Shown here: positions 1 through 7,151 of the stretch, in pieces
Position numbering within the stretch: the first letter of the stretch is position 1
How the letters are laid out: every line of letters starts with the position of its first letter
Source: Sporofaciens musculi
GTDB lineage: Bacteria > Bacillota > Clostridia > Lachnospirales > Lachnospiraceae
NCBI RefSeq assembly: GCF_009830285.1
Contig: NZ_WUQX01000001.1
Coordinates: 248,001 to 312,000, forward strand
Reading direction: 5' to 3'
Length of the DNA: 64,000 nucleotides
Notes under the pieces: model-generated
Told to the model about the DNA's origin: nothing
Databases searched by the model: none
What the model saw: only the letters and a program-made list of their open reading frames with translations
Made by a program: the position numbers and the translations under genes

Positions 1-52
1 CGTGAAGAACTTAGGAGTATTTATCTCAATGACAAAAGGAGGGAGAAATCCA

Positions 53-1174
53 ATGGAAGAAAGAAAAGTATGGCTCGAAAAGCTGCAGGAAGACGCCGAA
101 ATACCGGAAATTGTATATCAAAAAGTGGAACTGGCTTTTGACAGAATACGGACTGTACCTAATCCGACAGGCGCAAGAAAAATGAAGGTAAAAACAAGCG
201 GCAGCAGAAAAAAATACGCTATCTTCATACTGGCGGCTGTTCTCATGATTGGCACACTGTCAGTCAGCGCCGCCACATATTTTCACTGAAATGACAAGTT
301 CAAGGAAGAATATAAGGTCACGCCAGAGATCGAGAAAAAACTAAACGAATCCAATACAGCAAAAGAAATAAATCAGTTTACAGAACATGACGGTATACGG
401 TTTGAAGCTGTCCAATCCGTTGCAGACGAAACTGCTGCCATTATCGTCATAAAAATCTGTGGAAGCGAACAATTCCCTCTACGGACACGCATGAACTTCC
501 GCAATATAGATATAAATGTGGGAGATATGGAAGATAAGGTTTCCATAGTGGCAAACCTCCTTGAATCCGACTCGGATGCACAGCCTGACGATATATGGAA
601 CGATGGATGGACATATGAGCTGATATTAGTAAATAACGAGGAGGGCAGCCTGCTTGGTAAAGAGATAAAATTAACATTTACCGATATTATCGATTCTTAT
701 GAAGAAAAACGCACCCTCACAGAATTACCTCCTCTTCTGGAATCCGTATGGGAGCTTTCAATCGTTCTGGACAATGAGGATAATGGAAAAGAGTATGAAG
801 TGAACCAACAGATAGCCAGAACAGAAGCAAAAATAAATAAAATTCGTGTATCTCCAGTCGCCTTCACAGTTGATTTTGACTGGAAACGCCAGATGAAAAC
901 AGAGACCTCTATAGGTGCAAACGGCGAGACAGAAGCCTTCGAGCATGCGGTGAATCCCCCTGAACTTATGGGAGTCGTTCTCGAAGATGGAACTGTACTG
1001 GAAAATATTACTGATTTTTACAATGGACATTACACAAATGAAGAATTTACACAATACCAAGCAAGAGGGGTGTTCAACCAATTTATCGAATATGAAAACG
1101 TGAAAGAGCTGATTTTTTATGCGGAGGGTGAAATCGGTATGGAGGCCGAGAAAGTATATGTGTCTGTAAAATAA
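53..1174 (+). pseudogene. DUF4179-type anti-sigma membrane protein, interrupted by one in-frame stop
   Basis: A single frame runs from ATG 53 (preceded by AAAGGAGGG) to the stop at 1172-1174 and is broken only by a TGA at 287-289. The first part has a short cytoplasmic stretch and one membrane segment (about residues 60-75). Beyond the stop the same frame continues without interruption (NDKFKEEYKV...) into a 227-residue extracellular beta-rich region. This layout is that of DUF4179 proteins, which usually sit beside an ECF sigma factor and act as its anti-sigma partner; a sigma gene would lie just left of the window. The stop follows YFH, where a Trp codon (TGG to TGA) is a likely ancestral state. 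It is either a pseudogene or a sequencing error. The family call rests on architecture and is moderate. Confidence 0.6.
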
Positions 1175-1176
1175 TA

Positions 1177-1360
1177 GTAACAGTGAAGCCGGAAGGCTGA
1201 ACTGTTGTTACTGTTCACACCCATGGTGTTCACAGTAACGAATCCGGCCTATTTAAAGTTGCCTTACGGCAAGAGGCTGGATTCTGACCCCATTACCGTA
1301 CTGGCCTGTAGCCGTGCAGCGTAGTGCACGGCTCAGGAGTGAACAGTAACGAACTGTTAC
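1177..1360. repeat. 184-bp element bounded by an inverted 8-bp repeat, with internal palindromes
   Basis: The stretch opens with GTAACAGT and closes with ACTGTTAC, its exact reverse complement. Inside lie GTTACTGTTCAC facing a similar GTGTTCACAGTAAC, and a perfect 9-bp stem AGCCGTGCA / TGCACGGCT with a 6-base loop. No reading frame explains it. It sits directly after the stop of the DUF4179 gene and resembles a small non-autonomous or REP-like repeat. It may also end transcription. Confidence 0.5.
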
Positions 1361-1389
1361 AAATAATATGAAAAATTTGCTTATTATGC

Positions 1390-1416
1390 TTGCAATTTAT
1401 CTTCACAGGGTATAAT
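1390..1416 (+). promoter_or_regulatory. putative promoter of the hemolysin III-type gene
   Basis: TATAAT at 1411-1416 is preceded by TTGCAA at 1390-1395 with a short 15-bp spacer, about 65 bp ahead of the start codon. The -10 box is perfect. The short spacer makes the -35 assignment uncertain. Confidence 0.4.
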
Positions 1417-1482
1417 ATAAATATATCACAACGTAGTTTTTAAAACTACATGTCATGTTTTGTTATACTAGGAGGTAATTAT

Positions 1483-2145
1483 ATGTCACATACACTCGAA
1501 GAACATATCAAAGACCCAGGAAGCGCGATTACTCATTTTATCGGAATGTTAATGGCAATATTTGCAGCCGTTCCCTTACTAATCAAGGCAGCCCATGAAC
1601 CAGGCAGGATTTACGTAATCTCCATTGCAGTATACGCTGTAAGCCTGATTCTGCTGTATGCTGCAAGCACCACATACCATACATTTAACCGTTCGGAGAA
1701 GATAAACACCATCTTAAAGAAGGTAGACCACATGATGATAAGCGTTCTGATTGCAGGAAGCTACACTCCCATCTGCCTGCTGGTACTCGGCGGCAGAACA
1801 GGAATTATCCTGCTATGTATCGTATGGGGAATCGCCCTCATTGGTATCCTGCTTAAAGCCTTCTGGGTATACTGTCCAAAATGGATATCCTCTGTCCTCT
1901 ATATCGGAATGGGATGGACCTGTGTACTCGCATTTACCCAGATTCTAAACTCCATGTCTGTTGCCGCGTTCGCATGGCTTCTGGCAGGCGGAATTATCTA
2001 CACTGTAGGCGGAGTCATCTATGCACTGAAGCTTCCGCTGTTTAACAGCAGGCATCGGTACTTTGGGAGTCATGAAATTTTCCATCTGTTCGTAATGGGT
2101 GGAAGCGCATGCCATTTTATCGTAATGTATGCATTTGTACTGTAA
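1483..2145 (+). CDS. hemolysin III / TrhA family membrane protein (PAQR superfamily)
   Basis: This is a seven-helix integral membrane protein of 220 residues, the usual length for bacterial PAQR/hemolysin III proteins. Family marks are visible: the N-terminal SAITHFIG segment, YAASTTYHTF with the conserved Ser and His (about residues 60-70), KVDHMMI, and a C-terminal HEIFHLFVMGGSACHF carrying the other conserved His residues that bind metal in this superfamily. ATG 1483 was chosen because AGGAGG lies 7 bases upstream; an in-frame ATG at 1450 has no such site. The role is thought to be membrane-lipid homeostasis; hemolytic activity should not be assumed. It converges with the operon on the minus strand and is separated from it by only 12 bp. 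Confidence 0.88.
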   Translation: MSHTLEEHIKDPGSAITHFIGMLMAIFAAVPLLIKAAHEPGRIYVISIAVYAVSLILLYAASTTYHTFNRSEKINTILKKVDHMMISVLIAGSYTPICLLVLGGRTGIILLCIVWGIALIGILLKAFWVYCPKWISSVLYIGMGWTCVLAFTQILNSMSVAAFAWLLAGGIIYTVGGVIYALKLPLFNSRHRYFGSHEIFHLFVMGGSACHFIVMYAFVL

Positions 2146-2157
2146 GCAAAAAGAGTA

Positions 2158-2679
2158 CTATATGAAGACAATAGATATCATTAGGAAAACCATCACTATA
2201 ATATCTATGAAAAAGCTTATATTAAAGCAAGTTTGTTTTCTTAATGTAATTCTGGCATTTGATATTATCTCCTCACAGTAGTCTCTTTCTAGTTGGGGGA
2301 AGCTGCCTATATTTTTACCAGTTTCTCCCCAATATCTTCCATATAGTTTTTGGAGATATTGATCCCTTTCTAAAGACGCTATATACGCATAATGCAATAA
2401 ATTAGCTGTTACTATTTTACCAGAGGTTTTTTTCATGCTATCATTAACTGGATAAAACGCCCACATTGAAACAGCCATGGACATAATTAATCCTATAAAA
2501 ATAACACTGGATAAAAGGGAACACCCCTCTGCAACACTTGTTTCTGCCAAAAAAGCTGCCATTGCAACATTAAAAGCAATCATCGCCCCATTCTTTGCCT
2601 CCAAAAAATGGAGCCAACTATTGGTATTATCGAAAATCCTCTGTAACAACTCACTCCTATCGTTAATATTCTGTTCCAT
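2158..2679 (-). CDS. pycTM: Pycsar effector-type small transmembrane protein (PycTM-like)
   Basis: The protein has 173 residues. A short soluble N-terminus (SELLQRIFDNTNSWLHFLEAKNG) leads into hydrophobic segments at roughly 33-48 and 53-75, then a charged helical middle (about 85-145), and a last membrane segment at 150-173. The LLQRIFDNTNSWLHFLEAKNGA pattern before the first helix is what I know from the transmembrane effectors of Pycsar systems, which are thought to disrupt the membrane on binding cCMP or cUMP. It is the last gene of the operon, 9 bp after the cyclase stop, with AGAGGAGAG as ribosome site. Context and family resemblance agree; the activating nucleotide cannot be read from sequence. 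Confidence 0.75.
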   Translation of the reverse strand: MEQNINDRSELLQRIFDNTNSWLHFLEAKNGAMIAFNVAMAAFLAETSVAEGCSLLSSVIFIGLIMSMAVSMWAFYPVNDSMKKTSGKIVTANLLHYAYIASLERDQYLQKLYGRYWGETGKNIGSFPQLERDYCEEIISNARITLRKQTCFNISFFIDIIVMVFLMISIVFI

Positions 2680-2688
2680 ATCTCTCCT

Positions 2689-4215
2689 CTACACGCAAGG
2701 CAGTGTTCTTATCATCTTAAAAGCCTGCTTAAGCGTCTGTTCAAAGTCCGGTACTTTACTTAGATAATTTTTATTAATATCCGGCAACTCACTTTCCGTA
2801 ATCCATTGAACTTTCTCATGCTTGTCATTTGCCTTAAAATCTTTTGGCTCATAATCCCCGATTATCCTTGCCAAAGTAATAATTCCCTTATCCATCTTCT
2901 CCCCATCGCTTAATTGAGAGTTATGTTCAATCTGGTACAAAGCAATAGGAATAGGCTCTTTAATCTCCCTTGTGTCATCAAGGACAGGGGCTATTTCAAT
3001 ATTAAAGTCCTGCTGGTATTCTTCTTTAATCTTCTGAGCAATACTCTTATCAATCACAGCCTTTGCACAACCAAATTCCCACGCCCCTTTATGCTTCTCC
3101 CTGCCATCTGCCCTTTTTGCTACAAGAATTTTAATCTTCTCCCCCTCTTTTTTAAAACAGACTGCCACACAATGAATCTGCATTAATTCCGTATTGATAA
3201 ATCTAGTCTGGTCATAAGTGGCCTCTTTAATCAGTTGCTGTAGCCGTTCCATCTTCTCTGTCAATTCTCTATCCTGTAATATCTTGTTCAACGCATAGAG
3301 AGGATTCGTATACATCCCAACATCTCGAATAATCTTTTCATCCTTATTAGACTCCCGATTGTCATAATACTCTTTGAGCAGATCACTCTCATCACACACA
3401 TCAAACGTAAAACTATTCTGAAATTCAAGCTCTTTCTTATAAACATCACAATACGCTTTGGGGTCGTGATACCAAATAACAGGGTATAGTTTATCATTCC
3501 AAATACCCTTAAGCCTTCGGTACGTTATGATATGTAAACAAGACAGACTCCCCGTCTTTTGCGCAATTAGATAGGCCAATTCATAACTCAGAATCATACG
3601 ACCATCTTCCGTATGTCTGGCAATACGAAAACCTGTATCAATATCATTGCCCAAAAATTCAAATATATCGTGCCCTTCCTGAGACTGATATCTTTCAAAA
3701 ATATTATCCGCATTTTCCAACAGAATGTCTTCACTTTCAATATCCCCAACATCAGTTACGGCAGCCAGCCACGCAGCCGTCTTTAAAGACAGAATATTCT
3801 GAAGTTTCATCATATTAAAATTCTGGTTAAAATTAAAAAAATCTCCTTTCTTAAGTCGATGAATTGTCGAAACCATAATTCTAAATATTCGGCTCACATA
3901 TTCACACAATTCATCTTCATCACGGATCTTAATTATAAAGATTGCCTCGTCTCCCAACACTCTCCACATCTCAGAACTCTTAATCTGATTTCCAACTTCC
4001 CTACGAAGTTCTTTGAAAAGAAGATTAAGAACCTGTGCCCATCCATAATAATTAATAGTCTTATATGCTGTAGAATTTACAATATCAAAAGAAAAGAACA
4101 GAACTACATCTGGCTTCCTGCTAGCTGGATGTTCTTCTGTCCTCTCTTTCTCTTTTGGTAATGAATCAATCTTGCTTTGTATTGACTGTAACGCTTCTCT
4201 TTTTCTTTCTACCAT
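2689..4215 (-). CDS. pycC: class III nucleotide cyclase (PycC-like) with C-terminal Nudix-like domain
   Basis: The N-terminal half is a class III cyclase domain. FFSFDIVNST carries the first metal Asp (D44) and WRVLGDEA the second (D89, counting from ATG 4215), so both metal ligands are present. About residues 350-500 form a second domain with a degenerate Nudix box: GAWEFG then, 13 residues on, IKEEY, which keeps the two Glu but has lost the usual Arg and the final Gly. Standalone Pycsar cyclases are nearer 300 residues, so the fusion makes this one long (508 aa). ATG 4215 has AGGG 8 bases upstream and overlaps the stop of the metallopeptidase gene; ATG 4233 is possible. The product nucleotide (cCMP, cUMP or other) is not decided by sequence. 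The Nudix part might hydrolyse a nucleotide or only sense one. Confidence 0.75.
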   Translation of the reverse strand: MVERKREALQSIQSKIDSLPKEKERTEEHPASRKPDVVLFFSFDIVNSTAYKTINYYGWAQVLNLLFKELRREVGNQIKSSEMWRVLGDEAIFIIKIRDEDELCEYVSRIFRIMVSTIHRLKKGDFFNFNQNFNMMKLQNILSLKTAAWLAAVTDVGDIESEDILLENADNIFERYQSQEGHDIFEFLGNDIDTGFRIARHTEDGRMILSYELAYLIAQKTGSLSCLHIITYRRLKGIWNDKLYPVIWYHDPKAYCDVYKKELEFQNSFTFDVCDESDLLKEYYDNRESNKDEKIIRDVGMYTNPLYALNKILQDRELTEKMERLQQLIKEATYDQTRFINTELMQIHCVAVCFKKEGEKIKILVAKRADGREKHKGAWEFGCAKAVIDKSIAQKIKEEYQQDFNIEIAPVLDDTREIKEPIPIALYQIEHNSQLSDGEKMDKGIITLARIIGDYEPKDFKANDKHEKVQWITESELPDINKNYLSKVPDFEQTLKQAFKMIRTLPCV

Positions 4216-4739
4216 TTTAAATACCCTAACCATTTTCCCCGATTCGCCGCCGCACTCACCGAAACATGAAAATATCTGGCAATCTCGGCAGTATTCACTA
4301 AGCTTCCATCTGTATGTTCATCCATCACTCTTTTATATTCATCCTGAGGCATCAAAAATGCCGCCGCAAATTCGTTTGACTGATATTCCAATTCAGAGTT
4401 TCCATTCCGATAATATGAAATATAGTCTTGCTTTTTCCATCGCTGTTCATTCGTCTGAAATCCCATGTGCAGAAAGAGATGTCCTAATTCATGCGCTATG
4501 GTAAAATTCCTTCTTTCTTCCGTCTGGTATGGAGACACTTTAATTATAAAAGAATCTGAACCAGACTTTCTTATCTTACCATCAGAAAAACTGTCTATCG
4601 TAGGATCTTCTTTTACAGTACCTCCCATAGAACGTACCACTTCATCTATATTGGTAATAGGAATCTGTATATCATAAATATTTATGACTTCCTGTGTCAT
4701 AGCATCAATAAGTTCTTTCATTTTATAGTTCAATGCCAT
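4209..4739 (-). CDS. ImmA/IrrE-type zinc metallopeptidase, first gene of the Pycsar-like operon
   Basis: The zinc site HELGH is at residues 83-87, followed by FLHMGF and then SNEFAAAFLMP, whose Glu is the expected third ligand; this is the standard ImmA/IrrE signature (COG2856). The C-terminal 35 residues (EIARYFHVSVSAAANRG) resemble the helix-turn-helix-like tail common in the family. Length 176 aa is normal. GGAGG sits just before ATG 4739. Members cleave phage or ICE repressors or SOS-type regulators, and are also found as accessory genes in defence islands. Here the gene is promoter-proximal and its stop overlaps the cyclase start, so the two are translationally coupled. The substrate is unknown; no HTH repressor is encoded next to it. 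Confidence 0.85.
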   Translation of the reverse strand: MALNYKMKELIDAMTQEVINIYDIQIPITNIDEVVRSMGGTVKEDPTIDSFSDGKIRKSGSDSFIIKVSPYQTEERRNFTIAHELGHLFLHMGFQTNEQRWKKQDYISYYRNGNSELEYQSNEFAAAFLMPQDEYKRVMDEHTDGSLVNTAEIARYFHVSVSAAANRGKWLGYLKW

Positions 4740-4819
4740 ATGGAGACCTCCTTCCTCCTTTATTATATGTTATTTTTTCTAAAAAAGCTACACTTATATA
4801 TTTGTATTGTTCTTTTGTT

Positions 4820-4848
4820 ATTATACTAAATTTTTTTACTTTTTGCAA
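4820..4848 (-). promoter_or_regulatory. promoter of the metallopeptidase-cyclase-effector operon
   Basis: On the minus strand TTGCAA (4848-4843) and a perfect TATAAT (4825-4820) are separated by exactly 17 bp. The boxes lie about 80 bp before ATG 4739 in a very AT-rich gap. This supports the three genes forming one transcription unit separate from the upstream GIY-YIG gene. Confidence 0.6.
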
Positions 4849-4853
4849 CCTTT

Positions 4854-5123
4854 TCAGAACATTTGTTCTTTCCTTCCTCCCTCCTGGCTGGCAACCATCT
4901 TCTCCTTTTCCTTCTTCTTCATCCGCTTAATTGCATACTCCCGCTTCATTGCTTCTTCTCTTGTAGAAAACTCCTCGCAATAAACCAGCTTTACAGGACG
5001 CCTTGACTTGGTATACTTGGCGCCTTTTCCCAAATTATGCGCATTAATACGCTTCTTAAGATTATTCGTCCATCCTGTATACAAAGTCCCATCCTTACAC
5101 CGCAATATATAAGTATAGTTCAT
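4854..5123 (-). CDS. GIY-YIG domain protein (UPF0213/YhbQ type)
   Basis: This is an 89-residue single-domain GIY-YIG nuclease-fold protein. YTYILRCKDGTLYTGWTNNL gives the family motif in its usual YIL...YTG form, followed by the conserved Arg in KKRINAH. KYTKSRRPVKLVY and STREEAMKREYAIKRM complete the UPF0213 pattern, including the Glu expected in the active site. ATG 5123 was chosen because it begins exactly at the domain and has GGGAGAAAGG upstream; the longer frame to 5174 has no ribosome site. The family is widespread and its cellular role is poorly defined. Confidence 0.85.
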   Translation of the reverse strand: MNYTYILRCKDGTLYTGWTNNLKKRINAHNLGKGAKYTKSRRPVKLVYCEEFSTREEAMKREYAIKRMKKKEKEKMVASQEGGRKEQMF

Positions 5124-5216
5124 AACCTTTCTCCCGACTCTTTCGTATATCAAGATTATATCCCATATCACCAAAAAATCAAAGGGCTATCTATACGCTC
5201 TTATAGGACTCTTAAA

Positions 5217-5280
5217 CATACCTTACTGGACGAAGTCCACCAGCCCGAAGGGCATGTATTACGGTGTGCCCTTGGGTATA
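5217..5280 (+). repeat. dispersed ~64-bp element with TATACC-type ends, copy A
   Basis: The copy runs from CATACCTTACTGGACG to GTGCCCTTGGGTATA. Its middle holds the short palindromes GGACGAAGTCC and GCCCGAAGGGC. Similar copies are at 12848, 32348, 34766 and 36958 (the last inverted), with a fragment at 17928. A partial second end (TTAGTGGACGAGG) follows at 5284-5296. The rest of the 5124-5413 gap shows no convincing gene. Confidence 0.6.
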
Positions 5281-5413
5281 CATTAGTGGACGAGGTTTAC
5301 TTACACATAAAAATATCCCATACAGACAAGCCCTGTCATTTCCTGCTTGCCTGTATGGAATACCTGAACTAACTCAATCTGCCTGAAAGCCCATATCGTA
5401 ATTCCTATATATC

Positions 5414-6163
5414 TTACTCCTCCAGATATTCAACCGGATTAATGGGCTGTCCGTCTTTACGCATCTCGAAGTACACGTTGCTTCCTTCTACACTATAGTA
5501 TTTCGTTGGCTGGCTCACATATCCAATCACACTTTTCGCCTCTACATAATCCCCGACTTTCACAGGAACCTCCTTAAGCTGCCCATAGAACAGCTCATAT
5601 CCATTTCCAATATCCACGTTGACTGTCGTTCCAGTCTCAGCCGTCACATCAATGGACTTCACAATTCCTGTAGTTCCGCAGATTACCTGGTCTCCCTCTG
5701 CACCAGAGATGACCACAGCCGGATTGTACTTATACTGGTCCAATGTTTGGAAATATACCGTCTTGTCCATACTGTAGCTCATAATAATCGTACCGTTGAC
5801 CGGCCACAGCAGTTGGCTGTTCTCATTAAATGTAATCGCCCTGCTGCTCCCTTCTGTCTGCTGTACGTCTGTACTGTCCGTCTGCTCTGTCGTATCCTCT
5901 GGAGTCGGCTCCTCCGGCTTTTCTTCTGGTTCGTCATCTACCTTATTGTTAATCACAAGGTTATTTGCTTCCTCTGCTGGTTCCTTCTTCTTCTCATCTT
6001 TTGTATCATCTTCTTCTGCAAGCGCAAGCTTCTCCTTCTGCTGCGTCCGTTTGTAGTCATTAAATGTATATGTTCCCACTAACGCAATAGCTGCCACGAA
6101 ACAGACTACGGCCGCAACAGCAGCACTTCTCTTTTTCTGTGAAGGTCTTTGCCTCTTGTTCAT
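5414..6163 (-). CDS. spoIIQ: stage II sporulation protein SpoIIQ-like M23 domain protein
   Basis: The protein has 249 residues: a basic N-terminus, one membrane segment (about 14-32), an acidic low-complexity linker (about 45-105, rich in Glu, Asp, Pro and Thr), and a C-terminal M23/LytM-fold domain (about 115-245). In the domain WPVNGTIIMSYSMDKTVYFQTLDQY has no His at the zinc position, and there is no HLH motif, so catalytic activity is doubtful. This is as expected for clostridial SpoIIQ variants that act as structural partners of SpoIIIAH across the engulfing membranes. The gene lies 44 bp downstream of spoIID, the classic order for these forespore-engulfment genes. Confidence 0.85.
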   Translation of the reverse strand: MNKRQRPSQKKRSAAVAAVVCFVAAIALVGTYTFNDYKRTQQKEKLALAEEDDTKDEKKKEPAEEANNLVINNKVDDEPEEKPEEPTPEDTTEQTDSTDVQQTEGSSRAITFNENSQLLWPVNGTIIMSYSMDKTVYFQTLDQYKYNPAVVISGAEGDQVICGTTGIVKSIDVTAETGTTVNVDIGNGYELFYGQLKEVPVKVGDYVEAKSVIGYVSQPTKYYSVEGSNVYFEMRKDGQPINPVEYLEE

Positions 6164-6207
6164 CTTATCACCACCTCTGACTATATTTTTGCCAGATAGT
6201 GATAGAC

Positions 6208-7092
6208 TTATTCTACGTCCAGTAATATTTCTGCGACTTCTTTTATCTCGGTTCCTTCAAAAAAATATTGTAAAATAGAATCGTATGTACCTCCCTCCTT
6301 AGCCATCTGATTTGCAGAATACTGGCTCATTCCAAGTCCATGACCTTCGCCTCTCGTGGTAATTCGTATTTGTCCGTTGTAACGCTGCAGCGTGAAACAT
6401 CCGGAAGCAAGGCCATAATTATTACGAAATTCTTCTCCGCTGATATTCTCCTGACCGACCCGCACACTCAACACATATCCGGCAGTATCCGCAGCCGTAA
6501 TCTCTGCATCCATATCCTCCGCCATAACAGTTCGTATCTGCTTCTCATTTTCAATATCGTAAGGGCAGTCCACAATCTTGAGATATGGATAGTCTTCACT
6601 CCCCAAAACCTCCTTCCCGTCACGGGTACAGCCATTACTTAATCGGAAGAACGGCGTCAGCGCAAGATTTTCCCCATAAAGCAGCACCATTCCTTCCGTG
6701 TCTTCCCAAGCCTCCTCAAGTTTACGGTAATACTTCGGATATTTATTTCCCCAGGCAGCCTCCATCTGCTTCTGTGTCCAGAATTCCTCCTCAAGCACAG
6801 TATCTTTGCCCGATTCCTTAATCTTCCGGTAAACCTCTGTCCGAACCAGTACTGCCTGTGCCTTCAATGCTTCTTTCTCATAGGATGCGGGTATCACCTT
6901 CGCCAATATCCCGATACAGTATTCTTCAATAGGCATCTCCGATTCCTGCTCCCCGCTCCTTACCTTTACCCTTGCACTGTCAACGTGGGAATAAGAAGTA
7001 ATGCTTGACCCATTTAAAAACACCGTGATAACATATGGCAGCAAAATGATGATAATCAAGTAGCACCCCAGTCTTTTAAGTTTCAGCCGCAT
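6208..7092 (-). CDS. spoIID: stage II sporulation protein D (SpoIID), lytic transglycosylase
   Basis: SpoIID degrades peptidoglycan strands during engulfment of the forespore. The protein has an N-terminal membrane anchor (about residues 8-28), then the family hallmarks: MPIEEYCIGILAKVIPASYEKEALKAQAVLVRTEV, which contains the conserved catalytic Glu region, then LSNGCTRDGKEVLG, and near the C-terminus TRGEGHGLGMSQYSANQMA, the HGxGMSQ signature. ATG 7092 was chosen over the in-frame ATG 7113 because GGGAGGG lies just upstream of it. Length 294 aa is close to that of known SpoIID proteins. It is followed by spoIIQ on the same strand. Confidence 0.93.
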   Translation of the reverse strand: MRLKLKRLGCYLIIIILLPYVITVFLNGSSITSYSHVDSARVKVRSGEQESEMPIEEYCIGILAKVIPASYEKEALKAQAVLVRTEVYRKIKESGKDTVLEEEFWTQKQMEAAWGNKYPKYYRKLEEAWEDTEGMVLLYGENLALTPFFRLSNGCTRDGKEVLGSEDYPYLKIVDCPYDIENEKQIRTVMAEDMDAEITAADTAGYVLSVRVGQENISGEEFRNNYGLASGCFTLQRYNGQIRITTRGEGHGLGMSQYSANQMAKEGGTYDSILQYFFEGTEIKEVAEILLDVE

Positions 7093-7151
7093 AAAAAATA
7101 CCCTCCCATACACTGTATGGAAGGGCAGGCTGTTTTATGCCAAAATTTTTA

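Noticed and set aside
1..141. A frame from base 1 (REELRSIYLNDKRREKS...) that could be the end of a sigma factor gene
   Set aside because: It would overlap the DUF4179 gene by about 90 bp and shows no clear sigma-factor motif in the few residues available.
2477..2767. Antisense frame opposite the effector gene considered as an antitoxin
   Set aside because: No ribosome site or start context, and it crosses the operon junction; composition suggests a shadow.
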